Shown piece after piece: positions 1-6,753 of a stretch of 35,872 bases of DNA (position 1 is the stretch's first letter; each line of letters starts with the position of its first letter). The position numbers and the translations under genes are program-made. The stretch is from Streptomyces sp. MH60 (GTDB lineage Bacteria; Actinomycetota; Actinomycetes; Streptomycetales; Streptomycetaceae). The stretch is from contig NZ_MULI01000073.1 in NCBI RefSeq assembly GCF_002939385.1, forward strand, positions 1 through 35,872. Direction: 5' to 3'. The notes under the pieces are model-generated. The model searched no databases and was not told the origin of the DNA. It was given only the letters and a program-made list of their open reading frames with translations.

Positions 1-1
1 C

Positions 2-634
2 GCCGCCGCGCCGGCCCCGCCCGCCGCCGCGCCGGCCGCGCCCGCCCCGGGCACCGGCAAGATCAACCTCGACAAGGGCCGGGTCAGCCTCCAGAAGAAC
101 CAGACGGTGTCCCTCGTCAAGGGCGGCCGCCCGGTGCTCTCCCAGGTCAAGATGGGCCTCGGCTGGGAGCCGGCGTACCGCGGCAAGGACATCGACCTGG
201 ACGCGTCCGTCATCGCCTACGGCCCGCAGCGCAACCACATCGACAGCTGCTACTTCGGCAAGCTCTCGATCGTGAACGGCGCGATCAAGCACTCCGGCGA
301 CAACCTGACCGGAGAGGGCGGCGGCGACGACGAGGTGATCGTCGTGGACCTCGGCCGGCTCCCGCAGGAGGTCAGCGGCCTGGTCTTCACGGTGAACTCG
401 TTCTCGGGCCAGAAGTTCACCGAGGTCGCCAAGGCGTACTGCCGCCTCATCGACGCCGCGAGCGGCGAGGAGCTGGTCCGCTTCGACCTCACCAGCGCCG
501 AGCCGCAGACCGGCGTGATGATGGCGAAGCTGATCCGCCAGTACTCCGGCGAGTGGGAGATGACCGCCATCGGCGACTTCGTCAAGTCCCGCACGGTCCG
601 CGGCATGGTGAAGCCGGCGGCCCAGGCGCTGTAG
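2..634 (+). CDS. TerD-family protein, 5' end outside the window
   Basis: The reading frame is open from the first bases, so the gene is truncated at its 5' end; about 210 codons are visible. The first ~20 residues are an Ala/Pro-rich low-complexity linker. A TerD domain follows, recognisable from KINLDKGRVSLQKNQTVSL, then GLGWEP near its start, then the acidic DIDLDASVIAYG and DNLTGEGGGDDEVIVVDL segments that form the calcium-binding site in this family. The C-terminus ends on GMVKPAAQAL. TerD/TerZ/CABP proteins are cytoplasmic Ca-binding proteins linked to tellurite and general stress responses, and streptomycetes carry many paralogs. The linker suggests a further N-terminal domain upstream. 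The domain call is secure; the exact role is not known. Confidence 0.9.
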   Translation, partial: AAAPAPPAAAPAAPAPGTGKINLDKGRVSLQKNQTVSLVKGGRPVLSQVKMGLGWEPAYRGKDIDLDASVIAYGPQRNHIDSCYFGKLSIVNGAIKHSGDNLTGEGGGDDEVIVVDLGRLPQEVSGLVFTVNSFSGQKFTEVAKAYCRLIDAASGEELVRFDLTSAEPQTGVMMAKLIRQYSGEWEMTAIGDFVKSRTVRGMVKPAAQAL

Positions 635-651
635 ACGACCGCACGCCGAGA

Positions 652-683
652 GGGCCGCCGCCCGTCCCGCGGGCGGCGGTCCC
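652..683. terminator. Bidirectional stem-loop between terD-like gene and tetR
   Basis: A 13-bp GC-only stem (652-664 with 670-683, one bulged T) encloses a 5-nt loop. It sits 18 nt after the TerD-family stop codon, and its right arm touches the stop codon of the convergent tetR gene, so it can serve both. There is no U-tract, as is usual for streptomycete terminators. Confidence 0.6.
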
Positions 684-1243
684 TAGGGCCTCGCCAGACC
701 CTCCATGAGCAGCGACAGATACCGGCGCGCGGCCGTCCCGTCCACCTCGCCGGCCGCCTCGGCCGCCGTCACCACCCCGTGCAGCAGCCGCAGCACCTCG
801 ACCGGCTCGACGTCCGGCCGCAGCGCACCGGCCTGCTGCGCGGCCCGCACCAGCCGGGTCGCCGCGCCGCGCACGCAGTCGCCGCACGCGGGTCCGCCGC
901 CGGTGACGGCCGTACCGAGCAGCGCCTTGAGCCCGCGCACCTGGAGCATGCCGACGGCCAGCTCGTCGAGCCACGCCAGGAGCGCCGCGCCCGGCGGCCG
1001 CGCGGCCGCGATCACGTCGGCGCGGGCCGCGATCGCCTCGACGCGTTCGAGGTAGGCGGCCTCCAGCAGCGCCTGCCGGGTCGGGAAGTGCCGGTACAGG
1101 GTGCCGACCCCCACCCCGGCCCGCCGGGCGATGTCGTCCAGGGAGGCGCCCTCGCCGTGCTCGGCGAACGCCTCCGCCGCCACCGCCAGCAACCGCTCAT
1201 GATTACGCCGGGCATCCGCCCGCATGGGCCTGACCTGCGCCAC
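683..1243 (-). CDS. TetR/AcrR-family transcriptional regulator
   Basis: A protein of about 186 aa. The N-terminal helix-turn-helix is typical of TetR: RADARRNHERLLAVAAEAFA, then GASLDDIARRAGVGVGTLYRHFPTRQALLEA (residues about 7-60). The rest is a helical ligand-binding domain of the usual length. I chose the GTG at 1243 because a GGGAGGGG Shine-Dalgarno lies just upstream; an ATG at 1225 is the alternative. The gene starts only 37 bp after the stop of the upstream Ro/TROVE gene and is on the same strand, so the two may be cotranscribed. Ligand and targets cannot be inferred from the sequence. Confidence 0.9.
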   Translation of the reverse strand: MAQVRPMRADARRNHERLLAVAAEAFAEHGEGASLDDIARRAGVGVGTLYRHFPTRQALLEAAYLERVEAIAARADVIAAARPPGAALLAWLDELAVGMLQVRGLKALLGTAVTGGGPACGDCVRGAATRLVRAAQQAGALRPDVEPVEVLRLLHGVVTAAEAAGEVDGTAARRYLSLLMEGLARP

Positions 1244-1280
1244 AGCCCCTCCCTGCACAGCGGGCAACCTTCCGGGCACC

Positions 1281-2882
1281 CTACCGCGCGTGCTCGCCCC
1301 GGTGGTCCCAGGGCCAGTCGGCGTCCCGGCCCGCCTCGAGCAGCGGCACCATCCGGAACGCGGCGTCCGAGAGACCGCCGAAGGTGTGCCGGTTCGCCTG
1401 CCCCGACGGACCGTGGCCCGCCCGGTACCCGGCGAGGTTCCAGGTGTAGACGGGCACGTCCCGCGGCACCTGCTCGGTCGGGTCGCCGTGCCGGCTGTAC
1501 GCGTACTGCTCGTCGGTGACGATCAGCACCCGGTCGTGCCGCTGGTAGTGGCGCCGTACCGCCTCGGTGGTGTCGGTGCCGCCGAGGTCGCCGAAGCGGT
1601 CCAGGACCTTCAGCACCGACTCGCCCCTGCGGTACGTCACACGGTTGCTCGACGAACCGAACTCCACCAGGTCCGCGTCGGCCGCCCGCAGCGCCAGCGC
1701 CGTGCCGAAGACCGCCGCCGCGTCGGCCCGGGTCAGCTCGGAGCGGTCCGACATCCGCGAGTAGAACATCGAGCCCGAGCGGTCCACGAGGACGAGCGTC
1801 CGGCCTCCCAGCGCGGGCACGTTGGCCAGCGAGTGGCCGAGCGCCTGCTCCAGCGGGTACGACCAGCGCAGCGACGGCGCGTGCTGGTACGCGGCGAGGT
1901 AGCGGAAGGGGAACTGCCGCGAGCGCGCCACCTCGGCCGGGTCGCTGATCCGCGCCGCGACCCGGGCGGCGGCCTCGTCCGAGACGCCGGCCTCGTCGAA
2001 GTTCCGCAGGTTGCGGAGCAATGCCATCGCTCCCATGGACGGGATCACCGCTTCCCAGGCGGCCTTGTCCATCGGCCCCTGGAGCCAGCCGGCCAGCATC
2101 TCCCACGTGATGCCCGCCGCCGCGAGCCGCTCGGCACCGTCGGGCGCCGCGACCACCGCCCGCCGCTGGGCGACGGGCAGCGCCATCAGCTCGCGGTGCG
2201 CGGTCAGGACGCGGTTCGAGGCGGGCGGCACCGCGGTGTCCGGGTTGTGCCGGCGGTCGACGGCGTACTGGAACAGCTCGCCCTGCCACGGCTTGTCCGG
2301 GTCGGGCGCCGCGTGCACCAGGTTGAGGATGTCGCCGAAGCGGTATCCCTTGGACGCGGTGTCGTACTTCAGCAGCGACCTGCCGTGGTAGAGCCGCCGT
2401 ACGGCGTCGGCGATCCCCCGCTTGACCGGCTTGGGCACGGCGCGGCCGTGGGTCGCCGTCCAGTAGGCGAGCAGCTCGCCGGGCTCGTCGGGGCGCCGCA
2501 GGACGGAGGCGACGACCTGCCGGTTCGACGGTCCGTCGGTGACGCCGCCGTCGAGGCGGGCCTTGACGTACTCGGCGGCGCCGACGATGGAGGCGGTGCG
2601 CAGGTTGCCCTCGCCGCGCAGCCAGCCGAGCAGGCCGGCCGTCCACGACGGGTCGCTGAGGGCGAGTTCGCGCACGAGCGTGGCGAAGCGGTCGTCGCGG
2701 GCGGCACCGGCCTCGTAGAAGGTCCGCTGGGACACGAAGTCGGCGACCGCGAGCAGGAACAGCTCGGAGCGCGGGTCGCGCTCGGTGCCCCGGCCGCCCT
2801 CGAAGGTGCGCAGCACGCGGCCCGTCGAGGTCACGCGCGAGGCGGGCTGCGCCTTCGCGGTCCGGGTGTTGAATCGCGCCAT
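1281..2882 (-). CDS. Ro60-like TROVE domain RNA-binding protein (Rsr homolog)
   Basis: A 533-aa protein, the usual length for bacterial Ro (Rsr) proteins. Residues about 15-340 form the helical TROVE repeat ring that binds misfolded-RNA ends and Y RNA (for example FYEAGAARDDRFATLVRELA and LLGWLRGEGNLRTASIVGA). Residues about 360-520 form a von Willebrand A domain with an intact MIDAS: D367-R-S-G-S, T438 in GGTDT, and D457 in VTDEQ. Known Ro proteins act in RNA quality control and stress-induced RNA decay, scaffolded or gated by Y RNAs. The start is supported by GGGGGA about 7 nt upstream of the ATG. Two permuted tRNA-like RNAs lie immediately upstream on the same strand, which strongly supports the Ro/Y RNA assignment. 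No rtcB or polynucleotide phosphorylase gene is adjacent. Confidence 0.93.
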   Translation of the reverse strand: MARFNTRTAKAQPASRVTSTGRVLRTFEGGRGTERDPRSELFLLAVADFVSQRTFYEAGAARDDRFATLVRELALSDPSWTAGLLGWLRGEGNLRTASIVGAAEYVKARLDGGVTDGPSNRQVVASVLRRPDEPGELLAYWTATHGRAVPKPVKRGIADAVRRLYHGRSLLKYDTASKGYRFGDILNLVHAAPDPDKPWQGELFQYAVDRRHNPDTAVPPASNRVLTAHRELMALPVAQRRAVVAAPDGAERLAAAGITWEMLAGWLQGPMDKAAWEAVIPSMGAMALLRNLRNFDEAGVSDEAAARVAARISDPAEVARSRQFPFRYLAAYQHAPSLRWSYPLEQALGHSLANVPALGGRTLVLVDRSGSMFYSRMSDRSELTRADAAAVFGTALALRAADADLVEFGSSSNRVTYRRGESVLKVLDRFGDLGGTDTTEAVRRHYQRHDRVLIVTDEQYAYSRHGDPTEQVPRDVPVYTWNLAGYRAGHGPSGQANRHTFGGLSDAAFRMVPLLEAGRDADWPWDHRGEHAR

Positions 2883-2924
2883 GATGAATTCCCCCGAATT
2901 CTGGAATGATTTCGGCGGGAGACA

Positions 2925-3086
2925 CGGCAGCGGAAGGGTGCCCGAGGTCGGAATCGACGACGGGAACAGTCGGATGCTCTGCCGATTGAGCTACACCGAC
3001 CCGAAGTCGATGACGGGATTCGAACCCGCAACCGTCCGATCCAGGAAGTATCCGCCGCCTGCGCACCGGGCACCCCTCGACTGCCG
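2925..3086 (-). ncRNA. Y RNA 2 (YrlA-like), permuted tRNA-like domain
   Basis: All parts of a tRNA are present on the minus strand but circularly permuted. In RNA order: 3' anticodon-stem strand TCGGA (3039-3035); T-arm (3029-3013) with loop TTCGAAT; 3' acceptor strand CATCGAC (3012-3006); loop TTCGG; 5' acceptor strand GTCGGTG (3000-2994), pairing over 7 bp; U8-A9 equivalents; D-arm GCTCAATCGGCAGAGC (2991-2976); 5' anticodon-stem strand TCCGA (2974-2970). The open ends lead into a long terminal stem: GAGGGGTGCCC (3078-3068) with GGGCACCCTTC (2943-2933), 11 bp, then a 2x2 internal loop and CGGCAG/CTGCCG, 6 bp. A terminal Ro-binding stem capped by a tRNA mimic entered through its anticodon stem is the architecture known for YrlA-type bacterial Y RNAs. 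It ends about 40 nt before the Ro start codon. Transcript ends are inferred. Confidence 0.85.
3044..3067 (-). repeat. Y-locus element, copy 3
   Basis: Third of three related elements in the locus, with pattern GGTGCG, then AGGC, then TACTTCC over 24 nt on the minus strand. It precedes the T-arm half of Y RNA 2, just as copy 1 precedes that of Y RNA 1. Confidence 0.6.
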
Positions 3087-3134
3087 AGCCTCCCGAGATC
3101 AAGTGGACAGCGGCATGGGATTCTTTTGAGAGAA

Positions 3135-3157
3135 GAAGTAGCCGCGGCCCGCGCACC
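3135..3157 (-). repeat. Y-locus element, copy 2, without a tRNA-like module
   Basis: Second related element (GGTGCG, GGGC, then TACTTC) lying between the two Y RNAs. No T-arm or D-arm follows it. Its GGTGCG can pair with CGCACC at 3167-3162, giving a 6-bp hairpin with a TCCC loop. That hairpin would compete with the terminal stem of Y RNA 1. It may be a remnant of a third RNA gene or part of the Y RNA 1 3' end or terminator. Confidence 0.5.
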
Positions 3158-3160
3158 GGG

Positions 3161-3317
3161 AGGTGCGTGAAGTTATGGGTGTCCAGAGTCCAGGTCGGCG
3201 GAACCGACAAGGTGCTCCAACCCCTGAGCTACACCGGCGCGTTGTGCCGGTGACGGGACTCGAACCCGTGACCGCCCCATTATCAGTGGAAGTAGGTCCT
3301 GCCTTCGCACCTGGACG
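3161..3317 (-). ncRNA. Y RNA 1 (YrlA-like), permuted tRNA-like domain
   Basis: First of two tandem RNAs upstream of the Ro gene. In RNA order: TGGGG (3279-3275), a G-U-rich 3' anticodon-stem strand; T-arm (3269-3253) with stem ACGGG/CCCGT and loop TTCGAGT; 3' acceptor strand CACCGGC (3252-3246); a 7-nt loop; 5' acceptor strand GCCGGTG (3238-3232), a perfect 7-bp acceptor stem; TA as U8-A9; D-arm GCTCAGGGGTTGGAGC (3229-3214); CCTTG (3212-3208), pairing back to TGGGG. The terminal stem is formed by AGGTGC (3312-3307) with GCACCT (3166-3161) plus GAAG with CTTC across a 2-nt bulge, resembling the bulged Ro-binding stem of Y RNAs. A small hairpin with UUCCG in its loop follows the D-arm half, and Y RNA 2 has a similar one. 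The 5' end is inferred from the -10 box at 3329-3324. Confidence 0.83.
3288..3311 (-). repeat. Y-locus element, copy 1
   Basis: GGTGCG, then AGGC, then TACTTCC over 24 nt, forming the 5' part of Y RNA 1. It aligns with the elements at 3135-3157 and 3044-3067. Confidence 0.6.
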
Positions 3318-3323
3318 TTCATC

Positions 3324-3329
3324 ACTCTA
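3324..3329 (-). promoter_or_regulatory. -10 box for Y RNA 1
   Basis: TAGAGT on the minus strand is a good streptomycete -10 hexamer. It predicts a transcription start near 3317, a few bases before the first strand of the terminal Y RNA stem. I see no convincing -35. I see no separate clear promoter for Y RNA 2 or the Ro gene, so all may be read from here. Confidence 0.5.
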
Positions 3330-3362
3330 AAAGGGCGGCCACTGCTCGGGCGAGCGAATTAA

Positions 3363-4832
3363 TCAGCTGCGCTTCTGCCGCTTCCACGGCCCGGTGATGG
3401 CCAGCATGATGCCGGGGGTCTGGATGTTGGCGTAGAGGGTCCGGCCGTCGGGCGAGAAGGTGACGCCGGTGAACTCGCTGTATTCGGGGTCGTCCTCGGT
3501 GCCCAGGTTCAGTTCGTTGCGGGCGATGGGGTAGGTGCGGCCGCTGTCGGTGGCGCCGAACAGGTGCTGGACGCCGTCGCCGTCCTCGGCGATGACGAGA
3601 CCGCCGTACGGGGAGACGGTGATGTTGTCGGGGCCGTCGAAGGCGCCGTCGGCGGACGGGTCGGCGTTGACGCCGAGCAGGACCTTCAGCGTGAGGGTGC
3701 GGCGCTTGGGGTCGTAGAACCAGACCTGGCCGTCGTGCGGGCGGCCGGGGCTCTCGTCACGGGCGAAGGAGGAGACGATGTAGGCCCCGCCGTCGGCCCA
3801 CCACATGCCCTCCAGCTTGCGCGCGCGGGTGACCTCACCGGCGGCGAACTGCTTGCGCACGGAGGTGGTCCGCGCGTCGCGGTCGGGGACGTCGACCCAG
3901 TCGACGCCGTAGACGGTGCCGGTCTTCGTGGCGCGGGACAGGTCGTCGACGAACTTGCCGCCGGAGTCGAAGCACTTGAAGGCCTGGAGGACCCCGGCGT
4001 CGTCGGCGAGGGTGCGCAGCCGGCCGCGGCCGTGCCGGAAGTGCTCCGGCGGGGTCCAGCGGTACAGGAGGCCGTTGGGTCCCGAGGCGTCCTCGGTGAG
4101 GTAGGCGTGGCCGCGCTTGGGGTCGATGACGACGGCCTCGTGGGCGTAGCGGCCGAGCGCCTTGACCGGCTTGGGGTCGTGGTTGGCGCGCCGGTCCTCG
4201 GGGTCGACCTCGAAGACGTACCCGTGGTCCTTGGTCATGCCGTTCTTGCCGGCCTTGTCCTCGGTCTCCTCGCAGGTCAGCCAGGTGCCCCACGGGGTGC
4301 TGCCGCCCGCGCAGTTGGTGGCGGTGCCGGCGATGCCGACCCACTCGGCGACGTGGCCGCCGCGGCGGACCTCGACGACGGTGCAGCCACCGGCGGCGGC
4401 CGGGTCGTAGACGAGGCCCTCGGTGAGCGGGACGGGGTGCGGCCAGTCGTCGCGGTGGCCGCCGAGTTCGTGGTTGTTGACGAGGAGGGTGGCGCCGCGC
4501 GGGCCGTCGAAGGTGGCGGTGCCGTCGTGGTTGGACGGGGTGTACTCGCCGGACTCCAGCTTGGTGCGGCCGGAGTAGGTGATGATCTCGTACCGGAAGC
4601 CGGCGGGCAGGGCGAGGATGCCGTCCGGGTCGGGGACCAGCGGCCCGTAGCCGACTCCGCCGTGACCGTGGTGGCCGTCGTGCCCGTGACCGTGCTCCTC
4701 CCCCACGCGGTCGGTGTCCGTGGACGCGAGGGCGTTCGGTGCGGTGGCGAGGGCGCCGACGCTGCCCGCCAGTACGACCCCGGCGCCGGTGAGCGCGGAT
4801 CGACTGGCGAAGTCCCTGCGGGTGAGCGACAT
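3363..4832 (-). CDS. Tat-exported PhoX-like (DUF839) protein, putative alkaline phosphatase
   Basis: 489 aa. The N-terminus SLTRRDFASRSALTGAG has a twin-arginine motif (RRDFA) followed by a hydrophobic stretch and an ALAS cleavage region near residue 37, so it should be exported folded. A His/Gly/Asp-rich linker (residues about 45-62) precedes a PhoX/DUF839 beta-propeller-like domain with VNNHELGG, CEETEDKAG, GRYAHEAVVIDPKRGHAYLTED and DGPDNITVSPYGGLVIAEDG, and a SPDGRTLYANIQTPG C-terminus. PhoX enzymes are Ca/Fe-dependent phosphatases, but some DUF839 members lack shown activity. The ATG has GGAGAC just upstream. A PHO-box-like repeat lies about 70-110 bp upstream, fitting phosphate control. 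Confidence 0.85.
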   Translation of the reverse strand: MSLTRRDFASRSALTGAGVVLAGSVGALATAPNALASTDTDRVGEEHGHGHDGHHGHGGVGYGPLVPDPDGILALPAGFRYEIITYSGRTKLESGEYTPSNHDGTATFDGPRGATLLVNNHELGGHRDDWPHPVPLTEGLVYDPAAAGGCTVVEVRRGGHVAEWVGIAGTATNCAGGSTPWGTWLTCEETEDKAGKNGMTKDHGYVFEVDPEDRRANHDPKPVKALGRYAHEAVVIDPKRGHAYLTEDASGPNGLLYRWTPPEHFRHGRGRLRTLADDAGVLQAFKCFDSGGKFVDDLSRATKTGTVYGVDWVDVPDRDARTTSVRKQFAAGEVTRARKLEGMWWADGGAYIVSSFARDESPGRPHDGQVWFYDPKRRTLTLKVLLGVNADPSADGAFDGPDNITVSPYGGLVIAEDGDGVQHLFGATDSGRTYPIARNELNLGTEDDPEYSEFTGVTFSPDGRTLYANIQTPGIMLAITGPWKRQKRS

Positions 4833-4900
4833 GGTGTCTCCTGTGACGGTGGGCGAGCCGTGGAGGGTGGCGGACCTCGGTCAGGCGTCACGGTTCCGCC

Positions 4901-4945
4901 CGCGCCTGAACGGGAATCCCGCCGCCGCCTGAACGGAAGCTGAAC
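4901..4945 (-). promoter_or_regulatory. PHO-box-like direct repeats (PhoP site)
   Basis: On the minus strand two consecutive 11-nt units start with GTTCA (GTTCAGCTTCC at 4945 and GTTCAGGCGGC at 4934), and a third, GTTCAGGCGCG, starts at 4911, 23 nt further on. Streptomyces PhoP binds tandem 11-bp units of the GTTCACC type. The match is good in the first five positions and weaker after. The gene downstream is a PhoX-like phosphatase. In the rest of 4833-5135 I see no gene; a weak stem (CGGGC-GTC-GCCCG) near 5098-5112 could end the next minus-strand gene. Confidence 0.55.
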
Positions 4946-5135
4946 TGGCGGAGACCTCTCCCGCACGGCCGCGCCCCGACCCCCCGTCCGGCCACCACCG
5001 CATGCCCACCTCGTCCCCCGCACGGGACCACCGCTCCCGGCCGGCCCCGGCCACCCGCCCTCCGGCCGAGCCCCGCCAGCCCCGTCCACGAGGCCGACCG
5101 GGCGTCGCCCGCTCGCCGGGGTGCTTTGGCGGGTG

Positions 5136-6563
5136 TCAGCCGGCCTGCTGGGAGCGTGCCTTGAACGCCGCCTTGCGGGCCTCCTTGGCGACCTTCTTGT
5201 CGGGGTGCAGCCGCCCCATCGCCTCCAGGACGTCCGGCGTGGCCGGGTGCTCGACCCGCCAGACCGTGTCGAAGAACCCGCTGTGCTGGCGGGCGAGTCC
5301 CTCCACCAGGGCGCGCAGTTCCTCGGAGTTGCCCTCGGCGGCGAGTTGCGCGGCGACGGTGTCGATGGTCAGCCAGAAGACCATGTCCTGCGACGGCGCC
5401 GGTACGTCACGGGCCCCGTGCTCGGTGAGCCACACCCGGGCCAGGCCGCCCAGTTCGGCGTCGTCGAGGACCTCCCGCAGCGCGGGCTCCGCCTCCGCGC
5501 CGACGAGGGAGAGCGCCTGCTGGCAGCGCAGCCGGCGCAGCGGCGCGCCGGTGTCGGAGCCGCGGGCCGCCGCCAGCAGCTCGCGGGCGGCGTCGAGCGG
5601 GCTCCGCCCGGCCAGCCACAGCTCGGTCTCGGCGTGCGCCGCGGCCGGCGGGAAGGGGGCGGTGCCGTCGAGCAGCGCGTCGGCGCCCTTGTCGGCGAGG
5701 TCGCCGACGGCGGGGGCCTCGAAGCCCGCGTCCAGGAGCCGGGCGCGCAGTCCGTACAGGCCGAGCGGGGTGAGCCGCACCATGCCGTAGCGGCTGACGT
5801 CGGCCTCGTCGACGGGGGCGGCGGGCTCCTCGTCGGCGTCGGCCATGAGCGCCTCGTCGACCGGCTGGTACTCGACGAGGCCGACCGGTTCGAGCAGCCG
5901 GAACTGGTCGTCCAGGCGCATCATCGCGTCCGACACCCGCTCCAGGACCTCGTTGCTGGGCTCGCCCATGTCGCTGGGCACGATCATGGAGGCGGCCAGC
6001 GCGGGCAGCGGTACCGGGCCGTCACCGGGGCCGTCCCCGCCGACGGTGAGCAGGTAGAGGTTGCCGAGCACGCCGTCGAGGAACTCGGACTCGGCGTCGG
6101 GGTCCCAGTCGAGGGACGACAGGTCGACCTCGCCGCCCTCGGCCATCGCGTCGACCAGGTCGTCGAGGTCGGGCACGCTCGCGTCGGCGAGCACGGCCTC
6201 CAGGGCGGTGAGCCACACCCCGAGCACGTCCTGGGGGGAGCCGCCGGTCAGCAGGGCGAGGTCCTCGCCCGCGGCCACGGTGCCCGCCTCCTCGTCGGTG
6301 ATCTCGACGAGCCCGGTGTCGACGGCGATCCGCCAGGCCTCGCTCGCGTACGCGGCGGCGTCGTCCCCGCTCAGCCCGAGCTGCTCGGCCGCCGCGGGCA
6401 GCTGCTCCTCGACGAGCCCGCCCCCGGCGTCGACGCGGGTGTCTGCGTCGGCCCAGCGGGCCAGCCGCGCGGCCCGGGCGAGCACCGGCACGGACAGCGC
6501 GTCGCGGGCCAGCTCCGCTTCGGGGCGCAGCCGTGCGGGCGGCAGGGTGGAGCTGTCTGACAT
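5136..6563 (-). CDS. Conserved protein of unknown function
   Basis: 475 aa, rich in Ala, Glu, Asp and Leu, strongly acidic, with no signal peptide, membrane segment or catalytic motif that I recognise. It reads as mostly helical. The C-terminal half (for example ELLAAARGSDTGAPLRRLRCQQALSLVGAEAEPALREVLDD) has the look of short HEAT-like helical repeats. It ends with a Lys/Arg-rich helix (PDKKVAKEARKAAFKARSQQ). The ATG at 6563 is preceded by GAGGAGAAA at a suitable distance. Neighbours (a PhoX-like protein and a divergent secreted nuclease) give no functional clue. I recognise it only as a type of protein common in streptomycetes. Confidence 0.75.
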   Translation of the reverse strand: MSDSSTLPPARLRPEAELARDALSVPVLARAARLARWADADTRVDAGGGLVEEQLPAAAEQLGLSGDDAAAYASEAWRIAVDTGLVEITDEEAGTVAAGEDLALLTGGSPQDVLGVWLTALEAVLADASVPDLDDLVDAMAEGGEVDLSSLDWDPDAESEFLDGVLGNLYLLTVGGDGPGDGPVPLPALAASMIVPSDMGEPSNEVLERVSDAMMRLDDQFRLLEPVGLVEYQPVDEALMADADEEPAAPVDEADVSRYGMVRLTPLGLYGLRARLLDAGFEAPAVGDLADKGADALLDGTAPFPPAAAHAETELWLAGRSPLDAARELLAAARGSDTGAPLRRLRCQQALSLVGAEAEPALREVLDDAELGGLARVWLTEHGARDVPAPSQDMVFWLTIDTVAAQLAAEGNSEELRALVEGLARQHSGFFDTVWRVEHPATPDVLEAMGRLHPDKKVAKEARKAAFKARSQQAG

Positions 6564-6677
6564 CGGAAGTTTCTCCTCGCGCGCCTCTTGACCGCCGTAC
6601 GACTGCTCAGCCTAGACGGGTTTCCACCCATGCCGCCCGGTTCATCTCCCCGTCGGGTGGAGTACATGGCCGAAACC

Positions 6678-6721
6678 TTGACAACTGGCCGGAGCAAGCA
6701 GGAGATTGACGCGCGTAGAGT
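6678..6721 (+). promoter_or_regulatory. Candidate promoter(s) of the secreted nuclease gene
   Basis: TTGACA (6678-6683) followed after 18 nt by GAGATT (6702-6707) is a plausible housekeeping promoter. A better -10 hexamer, TAGAGT, lies at 6716-6721 without a clear -35. Either would give a short leader before the GGAGGG and TTG start at 6754. Confidence 0.4.
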
Positions 6722-6753
6722 CCCGCGCCACGTCACATCCCCGGAGGGATCCG

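Noticed and set aside
2785..3129. A 114-aa plus-strand open frame across the Y RNA 2 region
   Set aside because: It starts inside the Ro gene antisense and runs through RNA secondary-structure elements; composition is not protein-like and there is no ribosome-binding site.
1012..3210. A 732-aa minus-strand open frame over the Ro gene and Y RNAs
   Set aside because: Arg/Pro/Ala-rich shadow frame produced by GC-rich codons; the Ro frame has recognisable domains and a good start.
2970..3279. Two ordinary tRNA genes, suggested by the T-arm and D-arm consensus
   Set aside because: On both strands the T-arm comes before the D-arm and the acceptor strands are joined by a short loop, so no linear tRNA with free acceptor ends can form. 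The order fits a Y RNA module.
6678..6683. TTGACA as the -35 of a promoter ending in TAGAGT at 6716
   Set aside because: The spacing is 32 bp, too long for a sigma-70-type promoter; it can only pair with the weaker GAGATT at 18 bp.
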